A DNA stretch of 64,000 nucleotides from G965200765 sp965200765 (GTDB taxonomy: Bacteria > Pseudomonadota > Gammaproteobacteria > Arenicellales > JAJDZL01): NCBI GenBank assembly GCA_965200765.1, contig OZ241380.1, positions 992,001 through 1,056,000 on the forward strand, given 5' to 3'. The position numbers and the translations under genes were made by a program. Under the pieces are notes generated by a model. The model searched no databases and was not told the DNA's origin. It worked only from the letters and a program-made list of their open reading frames with translations. Position 1 is the first letter of the stretch, and each line of letters begins with the position of its first letter. Of the stretch, positions 8,455 through 18,020 are shown piece by piece.

Positions 8455-9442
8455 TATAAGAAAAGGCTTTGTTTACGAACGGGTTGCGACTGTATCCGCG
8501 GGAATATTAGCTTATGACAAAAATGTTCCACCAACTCTTTTGGTAGATCGTACAAAAAAGAAATCCGGAGTGATTCGAGTAGCTTCTCCTTTCACAGTCG
8601 AGTCCCATAATCCCTACCGAGTCGTAAATCCTGAACTTGCACTACACGAAGATCTTGGAGACGCTGGCTTGATGGAAAACATCATTAAAGCACTCGAAAA
8701 ATCTGGAGTTCGATCGGGGGACCAAAAGTTGTGGATCAGCGATGTTCAACTGATGGAGGATAGGCAATTTTACCATTTTGGTGTTACGCATATAGCGAAG
8801 ATAGACGGAAAGGATGCTGGTATTGTCATCGCCCCAGAAGACTGTACAGTTACGAGGCACATGATTACCCGGGCCGCGAATAGTTGCTTGGATTTGTCGG
8901 GTGGAAGGATACGAATGTTGTTGATAGTCGGTTTTGCTTTTGAAGTAACGAGGGGAGAGCAAATTGAACGCCGGGGGAAACTAACAATCTATAAGGCACA
9001 GGCAAATCAAGATCTTCGTATTGGAGAGTTGAAAGACAGCGAAGGAGACCAGGCATTTGTTCATGTTGGAGAGCCGGACATTACTGTTGAATCGGTCGGA
9101 GACAACGGCCAGTTGATATGTAAAATTAATGGCTACGATACATACGACCCTAGAACAGGACAATTGAAAATAGGAGGAGAGGATGAAATCGCTTGTTGGA
9201 TGCTCGATACCAATTATGACGGAGAGTCCTTTTTCGCAAAGAGAATCCATTTTCCGGGCGCAGCTAGAGACAATCAAATCAAAAATTTTGCTAGTAAATT
9301 GGGCGGTCGAATTGACAAAGAACTATGGGAAACCACCTTGTCCTGCACTTCTGCTCCTTTTGACCGTCCTCAAACGGGTCGAGTTGCAGTGCGGATAATC
9401 ACTTGTACCCACACTGAATTGACAGCGGAAATAGATGTGTAG
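8429..9442 (+). CDS. C-terminal domain of the same Mod protein, out of frame at the poly-G tract
   Basis: This frame opens with MRGGGYGNDIRKGFVYERV and continues with VASPFTVESHNPYRVV, DEIACWMLDTNYDGESFF and TGRVAVRII. I recognise these as the conserved C-terminal half of long (about 850-1000 residue) type III-like site-specific methyltransferases, not as a separate family. It overlaps the N-terminal part by 26 bp across the G tract and is +1 relative to it. With 10 or 13 G the two would read as one protein of about 865 residues. Whether the ATG at 8429, which lacks a clear ribosome-binding site, is used to make a free C-terminal fragment is unknown. Confidence 0.85.
   Translation: MRGGGYGNDIRKGFVYERVATVSAGILAYDKNVPPTLLVDRTKKKSGVIRVASPFTVESHNPYRVVNPELALHEDLGDAGLMENIIKALEKSGVRSGDQKLWISDVQLMEDRQFYHFGVTHIAKIDGKDAGIVIAPEDCTVTRHMITRAANSCLDLSGGRIRMLLIVGFAFEVTRGEQIERRGKLTIYKAQANQDLRIGELKDSEGDQAFVHVGEPDITVESVGDNGQLICKINGYDTYDPRTGQLKIGGEDEIACWMLDTNYDGESFFAKRIHFPGAARDNQIKNFASKLGGRIDKELWETTLSCTSAPFDRPQTGRVAVRIITCTHTELTAEIDV
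8433..8443 (+). repeat. Poly-G tract of 11 bases splitting the mod gene
   Basis: Eleven G between GATGA and TACGG. In the mod frame they encode a Glu-Gly-Gly-Gly linker and then run into a stop at 8454. Loss of one G joins the upstream methylase domain to the downstream domain in frame. The tract mirrors the poly-C tract in res, of identical length. Confidence 0.9.
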
Positions 9443-9964
9443 AGCTTGTTCAATATGCGTAATGAGTTTGGGTTAATGGTCATCTGACAACATCAAGCCG
9501 ATTTCAAATGCCCCCTTGGGGCAATTGTTCCACAAATTCGCGAGGTATTCTCTTGGACTATGCTTTGTGCTTGTGCAACTTGATGTCATGTACAAAATTG
9601 CTTTCCTGCTTGATGTTTCCGTTTCTTCAGCGACCGGGAAGCATTACAACGCGATTCTTTTGCGCCAGCAGTTGAAGTTCATCAGAAGTCCAGATCGTGT
9701 AAGGAATCAACAAGAGAAAATTTGGTTCAGAGTCAAAACCGGAATGTCGAAATGATGAAATGAATTGTGTATGTTCAGGCCGATACATTGAGATACGTTG
9801 CATTGCAAATTACCCATCTCACCCGGACACGAATCGTGATCAGCACACAGATACCCCAACCAAAAATTTGCAATTCGATCGGCAAAATGTGAATTTAGAT
9901 TGCACAAAGCACCTGAAATGTAAGATAATATAGGGATTGAAAACCTGCAACCGATTATTTGCCG
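9443..9964. other. Intergenic region upstream of ftsK
   Basis: About 520 bp after the restriction-modification genes. A short frame at 9516-9755 (79 codons) has no recognisable similarity and no ribosome-binding site, and I do not call it. No RNA, repeat or clear terminator was seen. Confidence 0.4.
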
Positions 9965-12409
9965 ATGCAAAGTGCGAAATTAGAAAACTACTCGAAAAAG
10001 TTGAAATCTGGCTTGAATTTGACAGGAAGCATGTCAAAAATCGCAATTCGTCTACGGGACGAGTTGTTCATGTTTCTGTTGTTCCTGCTAGCACTGGTGA
10101 TGGTGCTATGCTTGATATCTTATTCACCAGGTGACCCCGGATGGTCGTATTTGGGCTCGAATGAGGAGATCTCAAATCTGGGCGGTAAACCGGGAGCGTT
10201 TCTGGCAGATTTGGGTTTGCAAAGCTTCGGGTATACAGTGTATCTCATTCCAATCACTATTGCTTTGTTTGGATGGAACTACTTTCGACGGTGGAACGAT
10301 CTGAAGGGTGACCATCTGTTTACACCGATTCTTTTCTTCCTCGGATTCGTGCTGGCGATGATCGGCGGAAGTGGACTTGAGCATCTGTTGGCATGGTACG
10401 AGCAGGATTTTTATACGGGTGGCGTAGTTGGTTTTGAGGTTGCCAAGAGTGCATTGTTCTACATTCCTGATGGCCGCCATGTTGCAGTCATTCTGTTTCT
10501 GTTGTTTTTGACTGGCACATGGGCGATGCAATTGTTTCCATGGATGTTGATTTTTGAAAAACTGGGCAACGCCTTCTTCGGAATTCTCGGTCGAATTCCA
10601 ACCTCGGTCGTTAGACGAAAAGCATCTGAATCAGTTGAAACTGCAGAAGAAATTGTCAAGCCGAAAAGACGCGGAATTTCAATTCGCCGGCGCAAAGAAG
10701 AAGATAAAAGAGATACTTATGTGGAACCTGTCTTGGGTTCATGGGGTGGTTCTGAACCTGAGATTTCCGAGTATGAATCTGCGGTCTACGACGAAGAACT
10801 TTCAGTTCAATCGCCAGAAGAACCGGAAATCATTGAGGAGATTCCAGAGGAGATGCCGCAACAAAGTATCCCTGAGTATACTCCTGAATCCAGTAGGCCG
10901 GCATCACCGCCGAAATCAAAATCGCGTTCAAAGTCAGTATCTGCATTGCCGCGTTTAACTTTGCTGGACCAACCTGATCCTTCCACAGTAGCCTATACCA
11001 GAGAAGATATCGAAAACATGTCAAATCTGGTTGAGGAAACGCTTGGTCATTTTCGACTTGATGTTGCAGTTAGAAACGCACATCCAGGTCCAGTGGTCAC
11101 TCAATTGGAAGTCGAACCGGCGGCTGGTCTAAAGGCAAGTGCTATTGTAAACTTGTCGCGAGATTTGGCAAGATCATTGTCGGTTGGAAGTGTGCGAGTA
11201 GTAGACAACGTTCCGGGCAGTCCGTACGTTGGTGTTGAGGTGCCGAATCCAAAAAGAGAAATTGTCAAGCTTGTTGATGGTCTTAAATCGGCTGATTACA
11301 CAAACAGTAAAGCACCCTTGACGATTGTTCTCGGCAAGGACATTCGCGGCGGCACAGTAGTGTCCAATTTGGCAAAAATGCCACATTTGCTGATTGCGGG
11401 TACAACTGGCGCAGGCAAGTCAGTTTGCTTGAATGCCATTCTGCTTAGCCTTTTATACAAATCAACCGCTGATGATGTTCGCCTCATTATGGTAGATCCA
11501 AAGATGCTGGAATTTTCGGTGTATGCAGGCATTCCGCATTTGCTGACTCCGGTAATCACAGATTTGCAAAAAACTGAAAATGCATTGCGATGGTGTGTAA
11601 CCGAAATGGAGCGAAGATTTCGCCTCATGGCCGAAATTGGCACGCGCAATTTGGAAGGTTATAATGAAATTATCCGTAAATCGGAAACGCCTATTCTGGA
11701 CCCGACTGCTGAAGATCCATCGATTGCAGAAGAGTTGAAACCCATGCCATACATCGTATTCATTATTGATGAACTGGCAGACCTGATCATGGTGCTCCAA
11801 AAGAAGGCTGAAGAATTAATCATTCGGATTGCACAACGTGCACGAGCGGCCGGAATCCACTTGATTGTTGCTACGCAACGTCCGTCAACAGATGTGATCA
11901 AGGGTATTCTGAAAGCAAATATTCCGACACGAATTGGATTCAAGGTTGCTTCGAATGCGGACTCAAGAACAATTCTGGACCAACCTGGCGCTGAAACACT
12001 TCTGGGTCAGGGAGACATGTTGTTTATTCCACCGGGAAGCAGTACAGCCAAACGTGTTCACGGTGCATTTGTTTCTGATGATGAAGTAAAGCGAGTTGTT
12101 GACTTCCTCAAAGAGCAGGGTGAGCCACAGTATGATGCGGAAGTTATCGCAGACAGGACAGAAGCTTCACTTGGGGGTGGAGGTAGCTCCGAATTTGAAG
12201 AATCTGGCGGACAGGAGGATGATCTTTACAACAGTGCGCTTTATTTCGTCGCGAAGACACGGAAAGCGACGATTTCTTCAGTACAGCGACATCTAAGGAT
12301 TGGCTACAACCGAGCTGCTCGAATTATTGAAGCAATGGAGGAGTCAGGTGCAATCGGACCGGTTCAATCCGGCGGCAAGCGGGAAGTTTTTGTTGAACCA
12401 CCAGATTGA
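9965..12409 (+). CDS. ftsK: DNA translocase FtsK
   Basis: Septum-anchored hexameric DNA pump that aligns chromosome termini for XerCD recombination. The N-terminus carries about four hydrophobic membrane segments (first: FMFLLFLLALVMVLCLISY). An acidic and proline-rich linker follows, roughly residues 250-340. The RecA-like motor has Walker A GTTGAGKS near residue 479 and Walker B VFIIDELADL, followed by VATQRPSTDVI. A C-terminal winged-helix gamma domain (ATISSVQRHLRIGYNRAARI) would read the polar KOPS sites. The linker is short, as in Pseudomonas rather than E. coli. The start is uncertain: the ATG at 10031 has a better AGGA site and gives 792 residues. Confidence 0.95.
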   Translation: MQSAKLENYSKKLKSGLNLTGSMSKIAIRLRDELFMFLLFLLALVMVLCLISYSPGDPGWSYLGSNEEISNLGGKPGAFLADLGLQSFGYTVYLIPITIALFGWNYFRRWNDLKGDHLFTPILFFLGFVLAMIGGSGLEHLLAWYEQDFYTGGVVGFEVAKSALFYIPDGRHVAVILFLLFLTGTWAMQLFPWMLIFEKLGNAFFGILGRIPTSVVRRKASESVETAEEIVKPKRRGISIRRRKEEDKRDTYVEPVLGSWGGSEPEISEYESAVYDEELSVQSPEEPEIIEEIPEEMPQQSIPEYTPESSRPASPPKSKSRSKSVSALPRLTLLDQPDPSTVAYTREDIENMSNLVEETLGHFRLDVAVRNAHPGPVVTQLEVEPAAGLKASAIVNLSRDLARSLSVGSVRVVDNVPGSPYVGVEVPNPKREIVKLVDGLKSADYTNSKAPLTIVLGKDIRGGTVVSNLAKMPHLLIAGTTGAGKSVCLNAILLSLLYKSTADDVRLIMVDPKMLEFSVYAGIPHLLTPVITDLQKTENALRWCVTEMERRFRLMAEIGTRNLEGYNEIIRKSETPILDPTAEDPSIAEELKPMPYIVFIIDELADLIMVLQKKAEELIIRIAQRARAAGIHLIVATQRPSTDVIKGILKANIPTRIGFKVASNADSRTILDQPGAETLLGQGDMLFIPPGSSTAKRVHGAFVSDDEVKRVVDFLKEQGEPQYDAEVIADRTEASLGGGGSSEFEESGGQEDDLYNSALYFVAKTRKATISSVQRHLRIGYNRAARIIEAMEESGAIGPVQSGGKREVFVEPPD

Positions 12410-12726
12410 TACAATGTCAAAAATTTCCGAAGTCTTTGGTCTTTCAAGAGTTGGAAATACAGTAATTTGGTTCAGATTTAGGCTAGTCAGTGACATTTCC
12501 AGAGAAGTAATAGCCTATGGTCCATTGGCTATTTTCCCGGTTACTTTTGACAAAACAATTCAATCCCTTCCGGCAAACTCGTTTTTGTCGCTTGATTGCG
12601 CATAAAGGTGAAATAGTGGCTTGTTCATTCCGGGCAAGTATTTTGCTAAAATAGAGGCCATTGAAATTCAACTGATTCGGCTAAATTCGCGAAGAATCAG
12701 ATTTTTGTAATGCCATTGAGGTCAAC
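12410..12726. other. Intergenic region between ftsK and lolA
   Basis: About 315 bp. An extended -10-like element (TGCTAAAAT, 12644-12652) lies about 75 bp before the lolA start, but its best -35 (TTGTTC at 12621) is spaced too far at 20 bp. Nothing else was recognised. Confidence 0.35.
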
Positions 12727-13419
12727 ATGAAGTCAAGACCGGTTTATCCTTCGTCATTTGCTGCTTTAAAGAAATGGATAGGATCAAGGTACTCTTTCAA
12801 GATGTTTCTATTGGGATGTCTCGCATTATTTGTACCTGCAGTTGGACTGGCTGCCTCAACGGCCTTGGATCGGCTAACCTCTTTTTTTGACAATGACAAC
12901 ACCTTCTTTGGAGAGTTTTATCAGGTTGTATTGGATGAAGGATTGAACACCGTAGAAGAAAGTTCCGGCTTGTTGTGGTTGGCCAGACCTGACAAGTTTC
13001 GATGGGAGTACAAGTCGCCATTTCAGCAAACAATTGTTAGCGACGGAAAATCGGTATGGGTGTATGACAACGAGTTGGAACAGGTGTCCATATCAAATTC
13101 GGAATCGATGATTGGTGATACGCCAGCGATGTTGCTGGCAGGAAAAGGCGCGATTGACAATGAGTACGTAGTTACAGATTTAGGTACACAAGGCAATTTT
13201 GAATGGGTTGCGATTGAACCCAGAGATCTGGAAAAATCTCAGTTTGAAGTGATGCGTCTGGCGTTTGGGGAAAACGGTCTTGCCGGGATTGACATGATCG
13301 GATTACTGGGCAACGCCACCCGGATTCAGTTCCTGGATACCATACGAAATCCCAAACTCGACGAGAATACATTCGAGTTTGAAATTCCCGAAGGTGTTGA
13401 TGTAATTCGAACTGAGTAG
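12727..13419 (+). CDS. lolA: Outer-membrane lipoprotein carrier protein LolA
   Basis: Periplasmic chaperone that takes lipoproteins from LolCDE to LolB. After a long positively charged N-region comes a signal-peptide core (FLLGCLALFVPAVGLA), with cleavage likely after LAA. The mature part shows the LolA pattern: FFGEFYQVV, SSGLLWLARPDKFRWEY, IVSDGKSVWVYDNELEQVS, TPAMLLAG and a C-terminal NTFEFEIPEGVDVI. At 230 aa it is slightly longer than E. coli LolA because of the N-region. It follows ftsK as in many Gammaproteobacteria; the rarA gene usual between lolA and serS is absent. Confidence 0.93.
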   Translation: MKSRPVYPSSFAALKKWIGSRYSFKMFLLGCLALFVPAVGLAASTALDRLTSFFDNDNTFFGEFYQVVLDEGLNTVEESSGLLWLARPDKFRWEYKSPFQQTIVSDGKSVWVYDNELEQVSISNSESMIGDTPAMLLAGKGAIDNEYVVTDLGTQGNFEWVAIEPRDLEKSQFEVMRLAFGENGLAGIDMIGLLGNATRIQFLDTIRNPKLDENTFEFEIPEGVDVIRTE

Positions 13420-13559
13420 CGGCAATATCGGCAGGAATCAGCTACGAATTCTATGGTCTTTTGGAATCGCGGTTATTCCGCGAATGAACCAATCATTGAA
13501 TTTGAAATGTTTGCCCCGATACTAAAGTAACCGGACTAGGTCGAGTGTTCGTGTGTCTG

Positions 13560-13586
13560 TTTGCAACAGGGCAAATACACTATAAT
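13560..13586 (+). promoter_or_regulatory. Possible serS promoter
   Basis: A perfect -10 hexamer TATAAT at 13581-13586 lies 30 bp before the serS ATG. The best -35 match (TTTGCA, 13560-13565) has a short 15 bp spacer, so only the -10 is persuasive. Confidence 0.35.
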
Positions 13587-13616
13587 TACAGGAAAACAAT
13601 CCAATTTTGAAGCAAG

Positions 13617-14903
13617 ATGTTAGATTCCCAATATTTACGAAACGAGTATAAATCTATAGCCAAGCGACTCGCTCCACGAGGCTATGAGTTTGATATCGAG
13701 TATTTCGAGGACCTGGAATCGCGTCGACAACAAATCCAGTCCGATACAGAATCTGCGCGAAGTGAACGTAACACTCTGTCGAAACAGATTGGTGCCGCCA
13801 AGGCGAAGGGCGAAAATACTGATGAATTGATGAAAACCGTTGCCGCGATCGGAGCCAAGCTCAATGAGCTTGAAGTAGCGTTCTCATCAATTCAGAAAGA
13901 ATTGGATGTTTATTATTCCGGGATACCGAATTTGGCCCATGAAAGTGTCCCGATTGGCAGTGGCGAAGAAGAGAATCAGGAAATTCGGCTGGTTGGTCAA
14001 AAACCTCGCTTTGACTTTGAAATCAAGGACCATGTCGCGTTGGGTGAAGGCTTGAAAATGCTTGATTTTGAAATGGCCGCCAAGTTGTCCGGTGCCCGGT
14101 TTGTTGTAATGACAAGCCAACTAGCCTTGTTGCATCGTGCAATTGCACAATTCATGCTGGATGTTCATACCCGCGACCACGGCTATACCGAGGTAAATCT
14201 CCCGTTTATGGTGACGAGTAACATCTTGCATGGAACCGGTCAATTGCCCAAATTTGAGGACGATCAGTTTAGGTTGGCCGATACCGATAATCGCGATTTC
14301 TACATGATACCTACCGCTGAAGTGCCACTTACCAATTTTGTGAGAGATACCATTGTTGCTCCGGATGATCTGCCAATCCGGCTAGTCGCACATACGCCTT
14401 GTTTTCGGAAAGAGGCAGGTTCTTACGGCAAGGACACTCGCGGCATGATTCGTCAGCATCAATTCGAAAAAGTTGAACTGGTTCACATATCAACTCCGGA
14501 GGCTTCCTATACAGAACTCGAGGAGTTGACCGCGAATGCTGAACGTATCCTGAAAATGCTTGAGCTTCCATATCGGGTGATTGTACTTTGCACTGGCGAT
14601 ATGGGATTTGCAGCCGCGAAAACCTACGATATTGAAGTCTGGCTACCAGGTCAAAACACCTATCGGGAAATATCGTCCTGTAGCAATTGCGAGGCATTTC
14701 AAGCACGCCGAATGCAGGCGCGCTGGCGTAATCCGGAAACCGGTAATCCCGAACCCTTGCATACACTCAATGGTTCCGGACTGGCGGTGGGAAGAACTTT
14801 GATTGCAGTAATGGAAAATTACCAGAATGAAGATGGTAGCATTGATGTCCCGGAGGCGTTGCAACGCTACATGGGTGGTAGAAAAAGAATCGAATTGACC
14901 TAA
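13617..14903 (+). CDS. serS: Seryl-tRNA synthetase
   Basis: Class II aminoacyl-tRNA synthetase. Residues ~1-110 form the long helical arm that grips tRNA-Ser. The catalytic core shows motif 2 (PCFRKEAGSYGKDTRGM ... HQFEKVEL), TAEVPLTNF, the segment CTGDMGFAAAKTYDIEVW, EISSCSNCEAFQARR and motif 3 (LNGSGLAVGRTLIAVMENYQ). At 428 aa it has the expected length. Convergent with lpdA, whose stop lies 11 bp away. Confidence 0.97.
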   Translation: MLDSQYLRNEYKSIAKRLAPRGYEFDIEYFEDLESRRQQIQSDTESARSERNTLSKQIGAAKAKGENTDELMKTVAAIGAKLNELEVAFSSIQKELDVYYSGIPNLAHESVPIGSGEEENQEIRLVGQKPRFDFEIKDHVALGEGLKMLDFEMAAKLSGARFVVMTSQLALLHRAIAQFMLDVHTRDHGYTEVNLPFMVTSNILHGTGQLPKFEDDQFRLADTDNRDFYMIPTAEVPLTNFVRDTIVAPDDLPIRLVAHTPCFRKEAGSYGKDTRGMIRQHQFEKVELVHISTPEASYTELEELTANAERILKMLELPYRVIVLCTGDMGFAAAKTYDIEVWLPGQNTYREISSCSNCEAFQARRMQARWRNPETGNPEPLHTLNGSGLAVGRTLIAVMENYQNEDGSIDVPEALQRYMGGRKRIELT

Positions 14904-14914
14904 CGTCGTATTGC

Positions 14915-16354
14915 TTAATTTGCAGAATGCTTTTTAGGTGCTTTTGGCAAATATAGATCTGTAATTGTTCCTTCGTACGCTTCCGCGGTGAAACCCACAG
15001 TTTCGGAAAGTGTGGGGTGAGGGTGTATGGTCAACCCTATATCAGTAGCATCCGCGCCCATTTCAATCGCATGTGCAACTTCTGCGATCAGTTCCCCGGC
15101 ATTTGTGCCAATAATGCCCCCGCCAATGATGCGATTGGTTTCAGGGTCAAACAGTAGTTTTGTTTGACCATCAGGTCTTGCCATTGAAAGTGCCCGCCCG
15201 CTGGCACCCCAAGGAAAAACTGCTTTCTCGTAAACTATTCCGGCCTGCTTGGCTTCTTGCTCGGTCACTCCGACCCAAGCGACTTCCGGGTCCGTATAGG
15301 CGACCGAAGGAATAATTGACGTATCAAATCCCGATTTCATGTCAGCAATCACATCCGCAGCAACTTTCCCCTGATGTGTCGCCTTGTGTGCGAGCATCGG
15401 CTGACCGGCAACGTCGCCGATTGCATAGATTCGGGGTACGTTGGTTCTTTGTTGATGATCTGTTGGTATAAATCCTCGTTCGTCGACTTCAATGCCTGCA
15501 TTCTGGGCACCAATCAAATTCCCGTTCGGCGAACGCCCAACCGCAGACAATACCATGTCAAATGTTTCTGTTATCTTGCCTTTCGGCGTTTCGATTTGAA
15601 CACCAATCGCGTTTGATTGGTCTTCAACCGAATACACCTTGGAACCCAGGTAAATGTTTTCGTACATCTTGCCAACCCGATTGTGAAGCAGTTTTGTCAA
15701 GTCGGTATCTGCTTCCGCAATGAGATGGTCAAGCAACTCTACAATGGTGACCGCTGAGCCGAGTTCATGGTAAACCGTTGCGAGTTCCAGGCCAATAATT
15801 CCACCACCAATAATCAACAGGCGCTTTGGAATTTGCTTGAGTTCCAAGGCACCGGTTGAATCAACGATCAAAGGGTGCTCAATCAGAAAGGGAAGTTTGG
15901 TGGACTGCGAGCCGACAGCAATGATTGCATCGCTGAACGTGATATTGGTTACGGTATCGTTGCGTACTACTTCAATTGTGTTGCGATTCAGGAACTGGCC
16001 ATAGCCGTGAACAACTTGCACCTTGCGTTGCCGTGCCAGTCCGCGCAATCCGCCCGTTAACTGTCCAACCACGCTTTCTACCCAACCTCGAAGTTTTGCC
16101 CGATCAATTTCCGGATTACCAAAGTGTACGCCGCAATCCTTCATTTCCCTGGCTTCGGATATCACCTTGGCCGCATGCAAGAACGCTTTGGATGGAATAC
16201 AACCTACATTCAGGCAGACTCCGCCAAGAGCACTGAACTGTTCCACCAAAATTGTATTCTTGCCCAAGTCCGCCGCGCGAAATGCAGCAGTGTATCCACC
16301 CGGGCCAGAACCCAGAACTACAACATCGGCATGAAGAGTTTTCTCAGTAGCCAC
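14915..16354 (-). CDS. lpdA: Dihydrolipoamide dehydrogenase (E3)
   Basis: FAD flavoprotein that reoxidises dihydrolipoyl groups of E2 with NAD. FAD loop GSGPGGYTAA at about residues 15-24; redox disulfide Cys47/Cys52 in GGVCLNVGCIPSKAF. The NAD loop IIGGGIIGLELA, second FAD motif YAIGDVAGQPML and catalytic pair HPHPTLSE are present. I start at the GTG at 16354, which gives 479 residues and a normal N-terminus. A longer reading to 16495 would run inside aceF. Third gene of aceE-aceF-lpdA, 20 bp after aceF. Confidence 0.93.
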   Translation of the reverse strand: MATEKTLHADVVVLGSGPGGYTAAFRAADLGKNTILVEQFSALGGVCLNVGCIPSKAFLHAAKVISEAREMKDCGVHFGNPEIDRAKLRGWVESVVGQLTGGLRGLARQRKVQVVHGYGQFLNRNTIEVVRNDTVTNITFSDAIIAVGSQSTKLPFLIEHPLIVDSTGALELKQIPKRLLIIGGGIIGLELATVYHELGSAVTIVELLDHLIAEADTDLTKLLHNRVGKMYENIYLGSKVYSVEDQSNAIGVQIETPKGKITETFDMVLSAVGRSPNGNLIGAQNAGIEVDERGFIPTDHQQRTNVPRIYAIGDVAGQPMLAHKATHQGKVAADVIADMKSGFDTSIIPSVAYTDPEVAWVGVTEQEAKQAGIVYEKAVFPWGASGRALSMARPDGQTKLLFDPETNRIIGGGIIGTNAGELIAEVAHAIEMGADATDIGLTIHPHPTLSETVGFTAEAYEGTITDLYLPKAPKKHSAN

Positions 16355-16374
16355 AAATAGGTCTTTCTGGAATA

Positions 16375-17985
16375 TTACAGAAGCAGTTTCAGCGGCTGAC
16401 TCAGCAATGAACCAAGAAAAGCTACAAATCTCGCCGCTTCGGCTCCGTCTACCACCCGATGGTCGTAAGACAGCGAAAGGGGGAGCATGAGACAACTTTC
16501 ATGATCACGCCAGTTCGATGGCACCAGAACTGGGTGATGCCTGCTCACACCCAAAATTGCAACTTCCGGCGGATTGATGATCGGGGTAAAAAACCTGCCA
16601 CCAATACCTCCCAAGCTTGAAATGGTGAAGCAACCACCTTCAAAATCAGTAGGTGTAAGCTTGCCAGCACGAGCTCGTTCACTTGTTTCTGCGAATATTT
16701 GTGCAAGGTCGGTGACACTCAATGCTCGCACATCTCTGATCACCGGAACAACCAATCCGTTTGGTGTATCCACTGCAACACCGATATTGCAGTACTGTTT
16801 CAGAATCAATGCCTGAGCATCTGATGACAATGACGCATTGAAGGTAGGAAATTCGTCCAGCGCGCGTACCACTGCCTTGGTGATAAACGCAAGCATTGTG
16901 ATTTTCGGTCCACCGCTTTTTGTCGACTCCGCGCTTGCTTTTTGCCGAAAGCTTTCAAGTTCGGTTATATCGGCTTCATCGTGATGGGTTACGTGAGGAA
17001 TATCCAACCATGCCCGGTGCAGTCGGTCTCCGGTGATTCGCTTGATCTTGGACAATTCAAGCCGTTTTGTTTCACCGAACTTTGTAAAGTCGACTTGGGA
17101 AATCGGTGGCGGACCTGAAATTGCACCGCGTTCGCCTGTTCCGGTTGAAGTCAATTGATTTTTGATGTGGTGTTCAACATCTATTTGCATAATGCGGCCC
17201 TTTGGACCGGTGCCGCGTACCTGAGAAAGATCAGCACCCAGACGGCGGGCAAATCGTCTTACACTGGGACTGGCGTGAGGAATTGCACCTTTTGACCGCT
17301 CCACCGGGGGCGGCAATGTTGGCGGAGGGGAAGGACCAACGGATTTGGACCGTGACGATGTATCCGGAGCAGTTTTTGTTGCTGGAACTTCAATGGGTTC
17401 TGTATCTTCATCAATCAACTGTGCAGAAGGCGTTGGCACTTCACCCGTTTCAGCTACTTCAATCAGCACATCACCTTCGGAAACGCGGTCGCCAATACCG
17501 ACCAGAATACTTGCTACCTGTCCGGAAACTGTACAAGGCACATCCATGGTAGCTTTGTCGCTCTCCAAAGTGATTATTGAATCATCCACTGAAATTGCTG
17601 TGCCGACCGCGACATGCAATTCAATGATTTCTACATTCTGAAAATCACCAATGTCAGGCAGGTGAACCTGGACGATTTCCGAGTCAGATGGTGTTGCTTC
17701 GCTACCGGAGTCTTGCTGATTCGATTTCTCGGAAACGTTTTCCTGTTCTTCCGTAACTGTGATAATCAGGTCACCTTCCGAGACATGCTCACCGACAGCA
17801 ACCTGGATACTGGCGACAGTACCGTTGACGGTACTGGGGACATCCATCGTGGCTTTGTCACTTTCAAGTGTGACGATTGAGTCATCAATATTGATGTGAT
17901 CCCCTACAGATACGTGCAATTCAATAATCTCGACATCCGCGAAGTCACCAATGTCGGGAAGCAGTACTTCAGTTGCGTTGCTCAT
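16375..17985 (-). CDS. aceF: Pyruvate dehydrogenase dihydrolipoyl acetyltransferase (E2)
   Basis: Core of the pyruvate dehydrogenase complex, passing acetyl from E1 to CoA. Two lipoyl domains carry lipoylated Lys44 and Lys144, each in ESDKATMDVP and exactly 100 residues apart. The E1/E3-binding domain is near 236-270 (HASPSVRRFARRLGADL, GTGPKGRI), after a Pro/Ala/Ser-rich linker. The catalytic domain ends with SYDHRVVDGAEAARF, holding the active-site His and Asp. At 536 aa it is a two-lipoyl version; E. coli has three. It lies 35 bp after aceE. Confidence 0.96.
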   Translation of the reverse strand: MSNATEVLLPDIGDFADVEIIELHVSVGDHINIDDSIVTLESDKATMDVPSTVNGTVASIQVAVGEHVSEGDLIITVTEEQENVSEKSNQQDSGSEATPSDSEIVQVHLPDIGDFQNVEIIELHVAVGTAISVDDSIITLESDKATMDVPCTVSGQVASILVGIGDRVSEGDVLIEVAETGEVPTPSAQLIDEDTEPIEVPATKTAPDTSSRSKSVGPSPPPTLPPPVERSKGAIPHASPSVRRFARRLGADLSQVRGTGPKGRIMQIDVEHHIKNQLTSTGTGERGAISGPPPISQVDFTKFGETKRLELSKIKRITGDRLHRAWLDIPHVTHHDEADITELESFRQKASAESTKSGGPKITMLAFITKAVVRALDEFPTFNASLSSDAQALILKQYCNIGVAVDTPNGLVVPVIRDVRALSVTDLAQIFAETSERARAGKLTPTDFEGGCFTISSLGGIGGRFFTPIINPPEVAILGVSRHHPVLVPSNWRDHESCLMLPLSLSYDHRVVDGAEAARFVAFLGSLLSQPLKLLL

Positions 17986-18020
17986 GTATCCGGATTTTCA
18001 ATTCGAAATGCTTGCTACTG

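Noticed and set aside
8429..9442. Third frame as an independent new gene of the restriction system
   Set aside because: Its conserved segments belong to the C-terminal half of long type III-like methylases, so it is the displaced end of mod, not a new family.
9516..9755. 79-codon frame upstream of ftsK
   Set aside because: No ribosome-binding site, no motif, Cys/Leu-rich composition typical of chance frames.
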